Program-made: the position numbers and the translations under genes
Shown: positions 8,799 through 17,990 of the stretch, piece after piece
How positions within the stretch are numbered: the stretch's first letter is position 1
Layout of the letters: every line of letters begins with the position of its first letter
The notes under the pieces: model-generated
Database searches by the model: none
Told to the model about the DNA's origin: nothing
Seen by the model: the letters and a program-made list of their open reading frames with translations, nothing else
Assembly (NCBI GenBank): GCA_019565575.1
Contig: CP067379.1
Coordinates: 2,356,001-2,420,000, forward strand
Source: Flavobacterium covae
Lineage (GTDB): Bacteria; Bacteroidota; Bacteroidia; Flavobacteriales; Flavobacteriaceae
Reading direction: 5' to 3'
Length of the DNA: 64,000 nt

Positions 8799-9498
8799 GG
8801 ATTACTTCTATACTATGAATATCTTTTATGTTACCATCTACAATGGTTATCTTTCTATCCGCCATATCTGCTAAGTCCTCATTATGGGTAACAATTACAA
8901 AGGTTTGATTTAACTCATCACGTAGTTTAAAAAATAATCGATGTAGGTTTTCTGCAGTTGTAGTGTCTAAATTACCAGAAGGTTCATCTGCAAAAATTAC
9001 TTTAGGCTTGTTTATCATAGCTCTAGCAACGGCAACCCGCTGTTGTTCTCCTCCTGACAATTCCATAGGTTTATGATTCATTCGATGCTCTAACCCTAAA
9101 TAAGCTAGTAATTTTTTAGCCTCTTCTTCGACTTCTTTTTTATGTCTTTTGGCAATATAACCTGGTATACAGACATTCTCTAAAGCAGTAAATTCGGGTA
9201 ATAGTTGATGGAATTGAAAAATAAAACCAAGATTTAAATTCCTGAATTTAGATAATTCTTTATCATTCATTTTTAATACATCTTGACCATTAATTTTTAA
9301 AGAAGAACTAAGGGTTATACCTTTTCTGTTTTTTAAACTAGGTTGATCTAAAGTGCCTAAAATTTGTAATAAAGTAGTTTTTCCTGCTCCAGAAGCACCT
9401 ACAATAGAGACAACTTCTCCTTTTTTGATTTCAAGATTTACTCTTTTTAAAACTTTTAGTTGTCCAAAGTATTTATGAATATTAGTGGCTTTAATCAT
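8791..9498 (-). CDS. lolD: ABC transporter ATP-binding protein, LolD-like
   Basis: A 235-residue ATPase with Walker [10 protein letters not shown] (34-42), Q-loop [10 protein letters not shown] (about 94-103), signature LSGGEQQ (147-153), Walker B VIFADE (167-172) and switch histidine H205. The length and [12 protein letters not shown] after the Q-loop fit the LolD/MacB/FtsE class, which powers lipoprotein release from the inner membrane or related efflux. No LolC/E permease lies beside it, so the partner must be elsewhere; solitary lolD genes are usual in Flavobacteria. It leads a two-gene unit with the TIGR02757 gene. Confidence 0.85.
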   Translation of the reverse strand: MIKATNIHKYFGQLKVLKRVNLEIKKGEVVSIVGASGAGKTTLLQILGTLDQPSLKNRKGITLSSSLKINGQDVLKMNDKELSKFRNLNLGFIFQFHQLLPEFTALENVCIPGYIAKRHKKEVEEEAKKLLAYLGLEHRMNHKPMELSGGEQQRVAVARAMINKPKVIFADEPSGNLDTTTAENLHRLFFKLRDELNQTFVIVTHNEDLADMADRKITIVDGNIKDIHSIEVILD

Positions 9499-9814
9499 TA
9501 CTAAGTATTTTCACAAATAAACAAAGAATTTTATTGAACTTCAAATAAAGTTTTATTAAGCTTAATACAGTATCCTATTTTGAATGAATTTTAAGAAGAA
9601 TAATTTTGAAATTATTGAATCTATTTTAAAGAGGTTTTATTATGAACTTAATAACTCATTAAGGCATATTATTACTACTTGGTTTTTTTAAACAATAAGT
9701 TGTTTTTATTTTATTTTGTTTTTTTATATGTAATTTGTGATATTGTTTTGTTTTTTAGTGCTTATTGTGAAAAAAAATTTTTAATTTTGTATGCTTGCAT
9801 AATAAATTAAACAA
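9499..9814. promoter_or_regulatory. Divergent intergenic region with a Bacteroidota -7 box
   Basis: A 316 bp AT-rich gap between divergently transcribed genes. TAATTTTG at 9782-9789 matches the Bacteroidota -7 consensus TAnnTTTG and lies 25 bp before the ATG at 9815. No TTG at the usual 17-23 bp distance upstream is obvious (one sits at 14 bp, 9765-9767). Nothing else is seen. Confidence 0.35.
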
Positions 9815-11316
9815 ATGAAGAAAATTGTAATTTTTGGTTCTGGTATTACAGGACTTAAACTAGCTCACGAATTAGTTAAAACAGGAAATATAGTTACTGT
9901 TTATGAAAAAAAAGATCAACCTGGAGGAAAATGTATGGGGACTTTTGAAGATGGTTTACCAACGGAGCTTACGCATAGACAAATGTTTGCCTCTAATATG
10001 AATTTTATTAATACATTAAATGAAATAGAGTATAACGGTAGTAATTTGTTAAAAAATATTGAACCTTTAAATAATGTGCAATTTTATTGGGCAAATGAAA
10101 ATAAGTTCATGGATTTTAAACGAAACTTTTTTAATTTTTTTGAACTATTGATAGATAATTTAAAATCAGCAAATTCTTTGTTTTTTTCAGGAGTACCTTT
10201 AAAAGATATTTATTGGTTTCGATCTAAATTGTTAGTAAATAAAGCAGATAAAAACACATTAAATATGCCTTTATCTGAATATTTAGAATTTGAAAAAAGA
10301 CCTAAATTGGCAAATTTCATTCTTAAAATAATATCTACTTGGATAGGGGGTAATGGAAATACTAAGACAGGAGATTTTTTATTACTTTTTAATTATAAGA
10401 ACTTATCAAAAGAAAAAGTCTATACTGAAACTAATACAACAAGTATTACTCTTAATGGTCCTATATCTGATTCTTTAATACAACCTTGGTATGATTTTTT
10501 AAAACAAAAAGGAGTAACTTTTTATTTTAACGAAGGTGTAAAAAATTAAATATTAACGATGGAAAAGTTTTAAGTGCAATTTCTGAAAAGGATAACATTA
10601 TTGAGGCAGATGCTTTTATTTTAGCCATACCTCCTAAACAAGTTATAAGTATGTTGCCTAAAATTTCTGATAGACTGTCTGTTAGTTATATTAAAAGTCA
10701 TGGTTTTCAATTTCATTTTAAAGAAATTCCAGATTTATTCATCAATAAAACAATTGGAATTATAGCTGATTCAGCTTGGGGATTAAGTTATAAACTGTAT
10801 CATAGTAAAAAATATGCACATAAAGAGTTTTCTAATAATGTTAAATTAACTGTTTCTATTACGGCTACAAAAACAGAAAAAGAAAAAGGCCTTTTGCATA
10901 ACAAACCTCTAATAGAATGTACTTTAAAAGAAGTAGAAGAAGAAATCTTATTCCAATTAGGAATTAAGGAAAATATGTATAAAGATATTATGTATGGAAA
11001 TTTAAATATTGGTGTTGGAGCAAAATACCTTGAATATACTGATTTTAACTTAGAAAGATATAAAAATTGGCATCATGGCCCTATAATTAATGAAAACAAC
11101 ACTAAATATTTTTGGGCTTTTGAAAATGAATTAATAAATCCAGATTATAAAAATAGAGTAGGGATAAATTCAGCTAGTTATGATAATGTTTTTATATCAG
11201 GAGAATGGATTAATGATGATAATCAAGTATGGACAGTTCCTTCAACAATTGAAAGATGTATGGAAAATGCAGCTATTTGTTCTAAAGTAGTACAAGATTA
11301 TTTAGTAGAAGCTTAG
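9815..11316 (+). CDS. FAD-dependent amine-oxidase/desaturase-like oxidoreductase (one frameshift)
   Basis: About 500 residues when two frames are joined. The N-terminus KKIVIFGSGITGLKLAHELV is a Rossmann dinucleotide-binding fold (GxGxxG with T for the last G), followed by E31-type acid YEKKDQPGGKCMG, the pattern of phytoene-desaturase and protoporphyrinogen-oxidase-like flavoproteins. The frame breaks in the A6 run near 10540 and continues KINDGKVLSAISE ... FILAIPPKQV. The C-terminus VFISGEWINDD ... STIERCMENAAICS is the FAD-binding end of that superfamily. The substrate cannot be told; no crtB or other carotenoid gene is adjacent. It is monocistronic as far as seen. Confidence 0.7.
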
Positions 11317-11835
11317 AATTTTTTAATGATTTATTAGGTGTAGTTATTCATTCCGTTTGTTTTTAAATATTTTGAAAACAAAATAGTATCATTTTAGTTT
11401 AATCCATATTATAAATTAGATTTATTCCAGATATATATGGCTTTGAATCTGAAAAAGATTAAATTTTTGTCCTCCATGTAGAAAAACTACATCTGCGGAA
11501 AAAAATTCAATATATTTTCTCTTCTTTGCTCTTTTGATCTGCATCACAAAGTCTAACATTTAATTTGGGATAGAAAATTTAAAATGAAATACTATAAAAA
11601 AATAATATTAAAATAATTACACCTAATAAATTATTTTTTCTCTCTCTATTTTATGAAATTCCTGAAAAATTAAAAAAATAACGATTAGTCTTGCTCTAAT
11701 CTACATGTAATTTGTATGATATTAAATCTAAAGTTTTCTTATTGTTAGAGTTATAAGCCAAATGTTGATTCTTTATCTAAAAACTTTAGAATATAAAAAA
11801 TATCAATTTAAAAAAAATAATTTAATACATTTAAA
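11317..11835. other. Gene-free 519 bp interval
   Basis: AT-rich with stops in every frame. The only structure I see is a short hairpin of ATGTAG and CTACAT around five A (11476-11492), too weak for a terminator. It may hold an untranslated leader for the next gene. Confidence 0.4.
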
Positions 11836-12669
11836 ATGAGTTTATTATCAAATAAAAAATATCAATTATATACTACCTCATTATTTTTCCTTTTAAGCCT
11901 ACTTTACTGTTTTTTTATTCAATACCTAATTCAAAAAAGTGTTTATAATGAAATTATTATTAGTTTACTTTTTCCATTGTTAGCTATTCCTTTTTTTAAT
12001 AAAGAAAATTTAACATCAGATATTAAAAGATTACTAATATTAGAAACTTTTTTTAATCTAATATGTATCACTTTAAAACTAAATACATCTTTAAAAATAG
12101 AAATGATTATTTTTGATATTGTATTTGCTGTATTCTTTTTTTTTCAATCAGGAGGTTTTTTACTTTCCTTACTTACTAAAAAAACATATTATAATTTAAT
12201 ACCCACTATAGCATTAACTATAGGTCTTTTTATATATTATTTTAGATCAACAGGAACAATACTTTCTCCTGATAACAAAATCCTTATTTATGGCTATGAT
12301 GCGCCCCTTGAATTACAATTTATTTATGGTTCTTGGTTAATCGGAGTATTATTAATCGACAATAGATTTTTATTACCTAAAGCGACAGTATTAATGGTTC
12401 ATCTAGCTTCATTTATAGTAGCTTTTAAAGCTAATGAATTCTTTCATTCAAGAATAGCAACAGCATGTCATCTTTTTGTTTTGAATTCCATATTCGTATA
12501 TAAATCACAAAATTGGATAGATAAAGATTTTGTGTCCATAAATTTTATAAAAACAATTTTAGACAAACCTAGATATTATAAAGCTTTATCATTAATAATA
12601 AGTGTTTTATCTGTATTTTTCTTAATCTGTTTATTCTTTAATGTACAATGGCATTTTTTTAAAAGATAG
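11836..12669 (+). CDS. Multi-pass membrane protein of unknown function
   Basis: 277 residues with about eight hydrophobic segments (roughly residues 13-32, 38-54, 66-80, 88-108, 119-137, 160-175, 180-198, 250-270) and few charged loops. I do not recognise the family. A short loop YFRSTGTILSPDNKILIYGY lies between segments five and six. No operon partner is obvious: the next gene starts 152 bp later. Composition is like its neighbours. Confidence 0.6.
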   Translation: MSLLSNKKYQLYTTSLFFLLSLLYCFFIQYLIQKSVYNEIIISLLFPLLAIPFFNKENLTSDIKRLLILETFFNLICITLKLNTSLKIEMIIFDIVFAVFFFFQSGGFLLSLLTKKTYYNLIPTIALTIGLFIYYFRSTGTILSPDNKILIYGYDAPLELQFIYGSWLIGVLLIDNRFLLPKATVLMVHLASFIVAFKANEFFHSRIATACHLFVLNSIFVYKSQNWIDKDFVSINFIKTILDKPRYYKALSLIISVLSVFFLICLFFNVQWHFFKR

Positions 12670-12821
12670 TAAGATAAAATATAATACTTAACTGTTTTCT
12701 GTTTTTTATACCAAAACACAAAAAAACACTTTAAATAGTAAGATTATTTTAGAAATAGATATATTTGATATTTTAAAACTAATATTTTATCCTAGATATT
12801 AATCATTTATATATTATTGTT

Positions 12822-13130
12822 GTGTATTTATTCAATAATCAATTAAATAAAAAAAAGAAACAAGCAACAATTGGGAAATTAACCATAAGTATCGTAATGG
12901 ATCTTGTGGGATATTTTAGTTATTTATTTCCTGGAGCAGGCGAATTTATAGACTTTTTTTGGGCTCCTTTTGCGGCATTTATAATGAGTATTCTTTATAA
13001 AGGAACAATTGGTAAAATTGCAGGATTTTTGACTTTTATTGAAGAAATAACACCAGGTTTAGATTTTATACCATCTTTTACAATTACTTGGTTTTATGAA
13101 TATTATAAAGAGTCAAAACAAGAGAATTAG
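12822..13130 (+). CDS. Small conserved-looking membrane protein, unknown function
   Basis: 102 residues from a GTG start; no ATG is available in frame upstream. Two hydrophobic segments surround GYFSYLFPGAGEFIDFFWAP and a second half KGTIGKIAGFLTFIEEITPG, then a PSFTITWFYEYY tail. The PGxGExxDxxWAP pattern recalls small integral proteins common in Bacteroidota. Function is unknown. It could be co-transcribed with the dipeptidase gene downstream. Confidence 0.55.
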   Translation: MYLFNNQLNKKKKQATIGKLTISIVMDLVGYFSYLFPGAGEFIDFFWAPFAAFIMSILYKGTIGKIAGFLTFIEEITPGLDFIPSFTITWFYEYYKESKQEN

Positions 13131-13150
13131 TTTAAAAATATAAAAGATTT

Positions 13151-13782
13151 ATGTTTATAAAAAGATAATCATCTTAATAACCATTTTTTTTTCAATGGGT
13201 TTTTTTTCTCAAAATAAAAACGTTGTTGTTGTACATGATACCACATTTGTAAATATAAAAGATTATTCTAAGGATTTTATTTTAGATATTAGATATGCCA
13301 CAAATGATAACTTCTTAAAGAGTAAGGTATATGATTGCGATGCTTGTTATTTGCGATATAAAACAGTTAAACAATTGATAAAAGCTAATAAAGAATTTCT
13401 AAAGGAAGGATATAGAATAAAATTATTTGACTGTTATCGACCTTTAAGTATACAAAAAAAAATGTGGAAAATAATCTCCAACCCTAATTATGTAGCAAAT
13501 CCTGAAAAAGGATCAATACATAATAGAGGAGGAGCAGTAGATTTAACTTTAGTAGATAAATTAGGAAATGAATTAAATATGGGAACTGAATTTGATCACT
13601 TTGGAAAAGAATCATCTCATACTTATAGTAATTTATCTAAAGAAATATTAAAAAATAGAAAATGGTTAAAAGACATGATGAAAAAACACCATTTTGACGC
13701 ATTAGAATCAGAATGGTGGCATTATGGTTTAGAAGGAGCTCGTTACTTTCAATTGTCTAATTTTAATTGGAAATGCAATTAA
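13151..13782 (+). CDS. D-Ala-D-Ala dipeptidase, VanX/DdpX family (frameshift in signal peptide)
   Basis: A zinc dipeptidase of the peptidase M15D family that hydrolyses D-alanyl-D-alanine from peptidoglycan turnover. Counting from the Met at 13195, S107-x-H109-x2-G112-x-A114-x-D116 is the VanX zinc motif, and E173-W-W-H176 supplies the catalytic Glu and third zinc ligand; FDCYRPL (78-84) is the usual substrate-loop Arg. The 13195 Met is unlikely to be the true start. Upstream the frame reads KKIIILITIFFS, a signal peptide core, and ATG at 13151 would join it with one extra base in the A run at 13159-13163. So it is probably exported to the periplasm. No vanA/vanH neighbours, so turnover or scavenging is more likely than glycopeptide resistance. 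Confidence 0.82.
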
Positions 13783-14335
13783 AGTGATCTATGAAAAATT
13801 GAGCAGGAAAATAAGTTTCAACCAGTGTCTCACAATCTAACTCTTTGCGTATGACATAATCTGTAGAAGTGCCAGCAAAGTGAATACGCATAAAACTAAT
13901 AGGGTATTTCTTTAATTCTTCTAAATCATCTTTTAAAAAAAAGAAATTAGATTCTATAAAACGATTATTTATACGTTCTTTTTCATTATAAATTAGATCA
14001 TCACAACGATCATTATCACCATAAAGTAAAGTATAAATTCTACCATTACTTAGTTGAAAGATAATTTTAGAAGATTTATCAAAACAAATTGGTGTTTCAA
14101 ATTTCTGACTTTTTTGAAGATGCTCTAATTTTAATGAAGGAATCCCGTTTGTAGAAATAAGAGAAAGGAAAATAAGTGTAGTTTTTCCTCCAAAAACTTT
14201 TTCATAGATTGTGCAACTTTTGGTTTGCTTTATTACACTAATAGAGTCCTTAATATTTAGGGCTAATTCGCAAGGTTTTTGTGACCAAATATAAAAATTT
14301 GTAAAAAGGAATAACCAATTAAATATAATTTTCAT
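13763..14335 (-). CDS. Secreted hypothetical protein
   Basis: 190 residues with a signal peptide (hydrophobic 3-17, ending YIWSQ). The mature part has four to five cysteines (CELAL, SCTIYEK, ICFDKS, DRCDDL, DCET), which suggests disulfides in the periplasm. The fold is not recognised. Its 3' end overlaps the convergent dipeptidase gene by 20 bp. It lies four bases downstream of the methyltransferase gene, so they probably share a transcript. Confidence 0.6.
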   Translation of the reverse strand: MKIIFNWLFLFTNFYIWSQKPCELALNIKDSISVIKQTKSCTIYEKVFGGKTTLIFLSLISTNGIPSLKLEHLQKSQKFETPICFDKSSKIIFQLSNGRIYTLLYGDNDRCDDLIYNEKERINNRFIESNFFFLKDDLEELKKYPISFMRIHFAGTSTDYVIRKELDCETLVETYFPAQFFIDHFNCISN

Positions 14336-14338
14336 TTT

Positions 14339-15517
14339 TTAAATTTTATCGCAAAGCAAAATAATTTTATTATTATCTATATCAGTTGTAAAAAAAGCAT
14401 ATAAATTTCCTCCTTCTTTTATTTTCCATTTTTTTCGAATAGTTTCTACCGTTTCGGGAAAATTGCGAGTTGTAATATTTGCTTTTTTACCTTCTAAGTG
14501 TTTTTTAATTTCTATTTTATTATATGAAATATTTTCAATTATTTTAAATTTTCTACCAGGGAAATTAATAAGTTCATTATTTGTGTATAAGTGCGAGAAA
14601 GAATGAAGTTTATGTATAGGAAACAAATAACAGATATAATCAAATGCTCCTGATTTCATAATAGCACTATTAGGCTCGTATAAAAATAGTTGAGGTTTGC
14701 TATAATTACAATTAAAACTTTCTTTACCCCATATAAATTCTATGGACTCATTTTCTTCTTTAGTAATATTAATGGCTTTTGTTAAAATAGTATTATTGTA
14801 ATCTTTTTCAATAATCCAAAGAAGTTCCTTTACTTCATTTTGAAAGGCTACGATATGAATTTCTTTTACATTTTTTAATTCATTTAGACCTGCTGATATA
14901 TCTAATATAGGAGCTGTTTTGATTAATATATGTTCTGTAAATTGAAAATAAAAATCTAATAAATCAGGAACGTTAGGCAAACAATCTTTTAATAAAAAGA
15001 CTTTTCCTTTAGTGTCATTCCTTCTTGAAGGATCAATATAAATCCAGTCAAAATGATTATTTAATTTTGCTAAGGTTTCAATACTATCTCCTAGGTAACA
15101 TTCAATATTATATGTTTTTAGCTCACTAAAATTATGTTTTACAATTTCATGTAAATCAGTTTTAATTTCACAATGAACGAGATGATTAAAATTCTTAGAA
15201 AAATAATAATCATCTATACCAAAACCACCTGTTAAATCAATTAAATTATTACCGCTTATAAGAGAAGATTTGTATAGAGCCGTAATTTCAGATGAGGTTT
15301 GTTCTATTGATAGTTTACTTGGGAATATAATGTTTTTTTGATGATACCAAGTAGGTAGTTTTTCTTTCGATTTTGCTTTAGAAGCAATTTGATTTAAAAT
15401 TTCATTCCAGGGTATTTCAGGAAAAGGGTTTTTCATTAATGCTATTTTTGTGAAATTTAACGTTAATGAATTTTCTATGAATTCTTGTACTTTAGGTGCT
15501 AATAGATCAAAAATCAT
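14339..15517 (-). CDS. Class I SAM-dependent methyltransferase with THUMP-like C-terminus
   Basis: 392 residues. The SAM-binding core is seen as LIDLTGGFGIDDYYFS (motif I), CEIKTDL (acidic strand-2 end), NIECYLGDSIETL and DWIYIDPSRR (a DPPY-like motif with basic flank). This pattern is known from a Bacteroidota family annotated THUMP-like, presumed RNA-modifying; the actual substrate is unknown. The gene starts at the stop codon of the AI-2E permease, so the two are translationally linked. No frame breaks. Confidence 0.78.
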   Translation of the reverse strand: MIFDLLAPKVQEFIENSLTLNFTKIALMKNPFPEIPWNEILNQIASKAKSKEKLPTWYHQKNIIFPSKLSIEQTSSEITALYKSSLISGNNLIDLTGGFGIDDYYFSKNFNHLVHCEIKTDLHEIVKHNFSELKTYNIECYLGDSIETLAKLNNHFDWIYIDPSRRNDTKGKVFLLKDCLPNVPDLLDFYFQFTEHILIKTAPILDISAGLNELKNVKEIHIVAFQNEVKELLWIIEKDYNNTILTKAINITKEENESIEFIWGKESFNCNYSKPQLFLYEPNSAIMKSGAFDYICYLFPIHKLHSFSHLYTNNELINFPGRKFKIIENISYNKIEIKKHLEGKKANITTRNFPETVETIRKKWKIKEGGNLYAFFTTDIDNNKIILLCDKI

Positions 15518-16603
15518 TATAAATTTTTTGTGAGAGAATAGATGAATTTATTGTTAGGAAAAAATTCTTTTCCAACTACTTTGAGTATAGTGTAAGATGG
15601 AACGGCAATAATCATTCCCGTAATTCCAAATAAAAAACCAAAAATTAAGATTATCAAAAATATTTCTAAAGGATGTGAATTTGTACTGTTTGAAAAGATG
15701 ATAGGTTGGCTGAAATTATTATCTATAAATTGAACTGCAAAAAAACCAGCTAAAATATATAACGCATGATATAGCATTTCGGTATTAATACTTCCATTAA
15801 AACTGCTTAATAAAGCTAAAGTAACAGCTAAAACACTTGCTATGATTGGGCCAATGTAAGGAATGATATTTAAAACAGCACAAATAAAGGCTATAATAAA
15901 AGAATTTTCTACATCAAAAAGAATAATACCAGAAAATAAAGTATAAACACAATTAGAAGTTGTAGCAATATACCGCTAAAATATTTTAATAGTAAAAAAT
16001 CTATTTTTTGGATAGAAGCTATTATTTTTTCTTCGTGTTCATCTGGTAGGATATTTTTAAATAATCGTAAAAAAATAGCTCTATCTTTTAAGAAGAAAAA
16101 AGTAATGAAAAAACAAGAAGCAATTCCCATTCCTAGATTACTAATTGCATTGATAAAAGCATTTAGGAATTCACTTAAAAAGTGGAAATTAAAATATTTA
16201 GTTAAGTTGCTTTTATTAAGTATTTGATCGGCTTTAAAGCCGTTTGAATTTAAGAATGATTCTAGTTGAATGATTAAATGTTCTATTTGCATAGATAATG
16301 CTTTACTGTCTAATAGGGAAATATGAGTAGCTTGACTATTTATTAATGGGATAAACATTAAGAAGAATCCCAATACGATAAGTCCAAAAAGAAATAAGGT
16401 TGTTAATACGGCTAAAACATTTTTGAATTTTAGTTTTTTTTAAAAAAATCCACAATAGGAGAGCCTATCATAGAAAGTAATAATGAAATAATTAGGTAAA
16501 TAATTACGGTTTTAATTTTATAAAGAAAATAAAGTAAAATTGTAATGAGAACTAAAGAAATGATTGCTCTTATAATTCCGTTTGCAATGGTTTTGCTTTC
16601 CAT
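15517..16603 (-). CDS. AI-2E family transporter / PerM-type permease (two frameshifts)
   Basis: Three pieces rejoin into one permease of about 360 residues. ATG at 16603 opens MESKTIANGIIRAIISLVLI; the first break is in the A/T run near 16437-16445. The middle part runs to about 15955, where a second break returns to NSFIIAFICAVLNIIPYIGP and continues into the ORF that ends at 15517. NIIPYIGPIIASVLA followed by the GITGMIIAVP strand near the end is the signature of this family. Substrate uncertain; members include AI-2 exporters and Na/H antiporters. It is the first gene of a unit with the methyltransferase. Confidence 0.78.
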
Positions 16604-16630
16604 GTTTTACGTTTTTGAAACGAATATATA

Positions 16631-16661
16631 AAAAAATCCTGAGAAATACTCTCAGGATTTT
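16631..16661 (-). terminator. Rho-independent terminator of the M43 protease gene
   Basis: Perfect 9 bp stem ATCCTGAGA / TCTCAGGAT with a 5 nt loop (16636-16658). On the minus strand it is followed by a T6 run, directly after the stop of the gene at 16683. The plus strand also ends in four T, so it may act both ways. Confidence 0.8.
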
Positions 16662-16682
16662 AATCATATTAAAAATTTTATA

Positions 16683-17636
16683 TTATGGTTGAGCAAAAGA
16701 ATTTCTTGCACCACCAGCAGCAAATACTGCTAAAGCTCTTGATCTTTGACCTAAAGAGAACATATACATTCCTCTATCGTCTGTATAATCCATGTAGTTC
16801 ATGTACATTTCAAGTGGAGTACCTGTACAAGTTGATCTATGACCTACAGCAGGAACACCTGAATTTGCAGAGTCATGAACAGGAGTGTCAGCTACTAAAT
16901 CAGATCCACAAGTAGCATCACCCCAGATATGACGTAAATTGATCCAGTGACCTACTTCGTGAGTAGCTGTACGTCCTAAGTTGAATGGGTAAGTTGCAGT
17001 TCCTGTATTTCCTGTATACTTAGAATCTAAAACTACACCATCAGTAGCTGAAGAACCTCCAGGGAATTGAGCATATCCTAGTATTCCTCCTCCAATTGTA
17101 CAAACCCAAATATTTAATTTAGTTGTTGGAGCAGTAGGATTAATACCTCCTTGAGTTGATTTTTTCATAGCATCAGCTGTTCCCCAAGATGTTTTAGTAG
17201 TCGTTTTTCTGATTACTTGATCTAATACAAAACGGATTCCTAGGTTACCACTTCTTACACTTGCATAAGGATTGTTAGCTGTGTTGTAATCAGTATTAGT
17301 TGCAGAAAAATCTCTGTTTAAAACATCAATCTGAGATTGTAATTGAGCTAGTGAAATATTTTCAGCAGTAGTTCTGTATAATACGTTAAATACAACTGGG
17401 ATTTCAATAACACCATTTACTAATCTTCCTGATTTGATAATTTCAGAAGTTTGTTTTTCAATATCACTCATTCTAGATGCCAATCCTGGATCTTCTTGCA
17501 TTTGTCTTTCTAAGACTTCGTGAGAAGCACATCCTCTGTGTGCAGAAGCGTCAACTTGATTGTTAATAACACTGTCTTCTTTTTGGCAAGAAAACATCAT
17601 TAATGCAGCAGAAGCTGATAATAATAATTTTTTCAT
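16683..17636 (-). CDS. Lipoprotein M43 (pappalysin/cytophagalysin-type) zinc metalloprotease
   Basis: 317 residues, intact. Signal peptide with lipobox MMFSC (Cys 17). The zinc site is HEVGHWINLRH (H226, E227, H230, H236) and the Met-turn is MNYMDYT (279-285), the arrangement of metzincins of family M43. The cysteines around 243 and 270 fit the family's disulfide. Export as a lipoprotein suggests surface or periplasmic proteolysis, such as nutrient acquisition. The gene stands alone with its own terminator and a promoter-like region upstream. Confidence 0.88.
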   Translation of the reverse strand: MKKLLLSASAALMMFSCQKEDSVINNQVDASAHRGCASHEVLERQMQEDPGLASRMSDIEKQTSEIIKSGRLVNGVIEIPVVFNVLYRTTAENISLAQLQSQIDVLNRDFSATNTDYNTANNPYASVRSGNLGIRFVLDQVIRKTTTKTSWGTADAMKKSTQGGINPTAPTTKLNIWVCTIGGGILGYAQFPGGSSATDGVVLDSKYTGNTGTATYPFNLGRTATHEVGHWINLRHIWGDATCGSDLVADTPVHDSANSGVPAVGHRSTCTGTPLEMYMNYMDYTDDRGMYMFSLGQRSRALAVFAAGGARNSFAQP

Positions 17637-17707
17637 AATTTGTTTTTTTTTGTTTGGTTTGATTAATAAATAAGTTTTTTAATTCGTTTGCTAAATTAAT
17701 ATTATTT

Positions 17708-17725
17708 TTTGTTTAAACAAATTTA
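17708..17725 (-). promoter_or_regulatory. 14-bp palindrome overlapping a -7 box upstream of the M43 protease
   Basis: TTTGTTTAAACAAA at 17708-17721 is a perfect palindrome. On the minus strand it overlaps TAAATTTG (17718-17725), a match to the Bacteroidota -7 element TAnnTTTG, about 80 bp before the start codon. An operator over the promoter is possible. AT richness makes chance palindromes less surprising. Confidence 0.35.
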
Positions 17726-17990
17726 ATTTTTGTTTGTATAATTTTTTTGTTAAAATTTTAATTTTAATATATTTTTTTTTCTTTGATTTAAGGGGGGATT
17801 ATGTTTTTTTTTAGTTTAATTGTTTTATTTTTAATAATATTAATGGTGTTTGTCCTGTTCTTGAAGAAAAAAAATCTTTTAAGCTATTACTATGGAAGAA
17901 TAGTGGTATAAAATAATAAACTGATAACATAAACGTTTTAAACTATATTTATAGGAGAAAATACTACATTTGAATTACAAAAAATATCTT

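Noticed and set aside
13195..13782. Vancomycin-resistance vanX
   Set aside because: Motifs fit the dipeptidase family but no vanH, vanA or vanRS genes are present.
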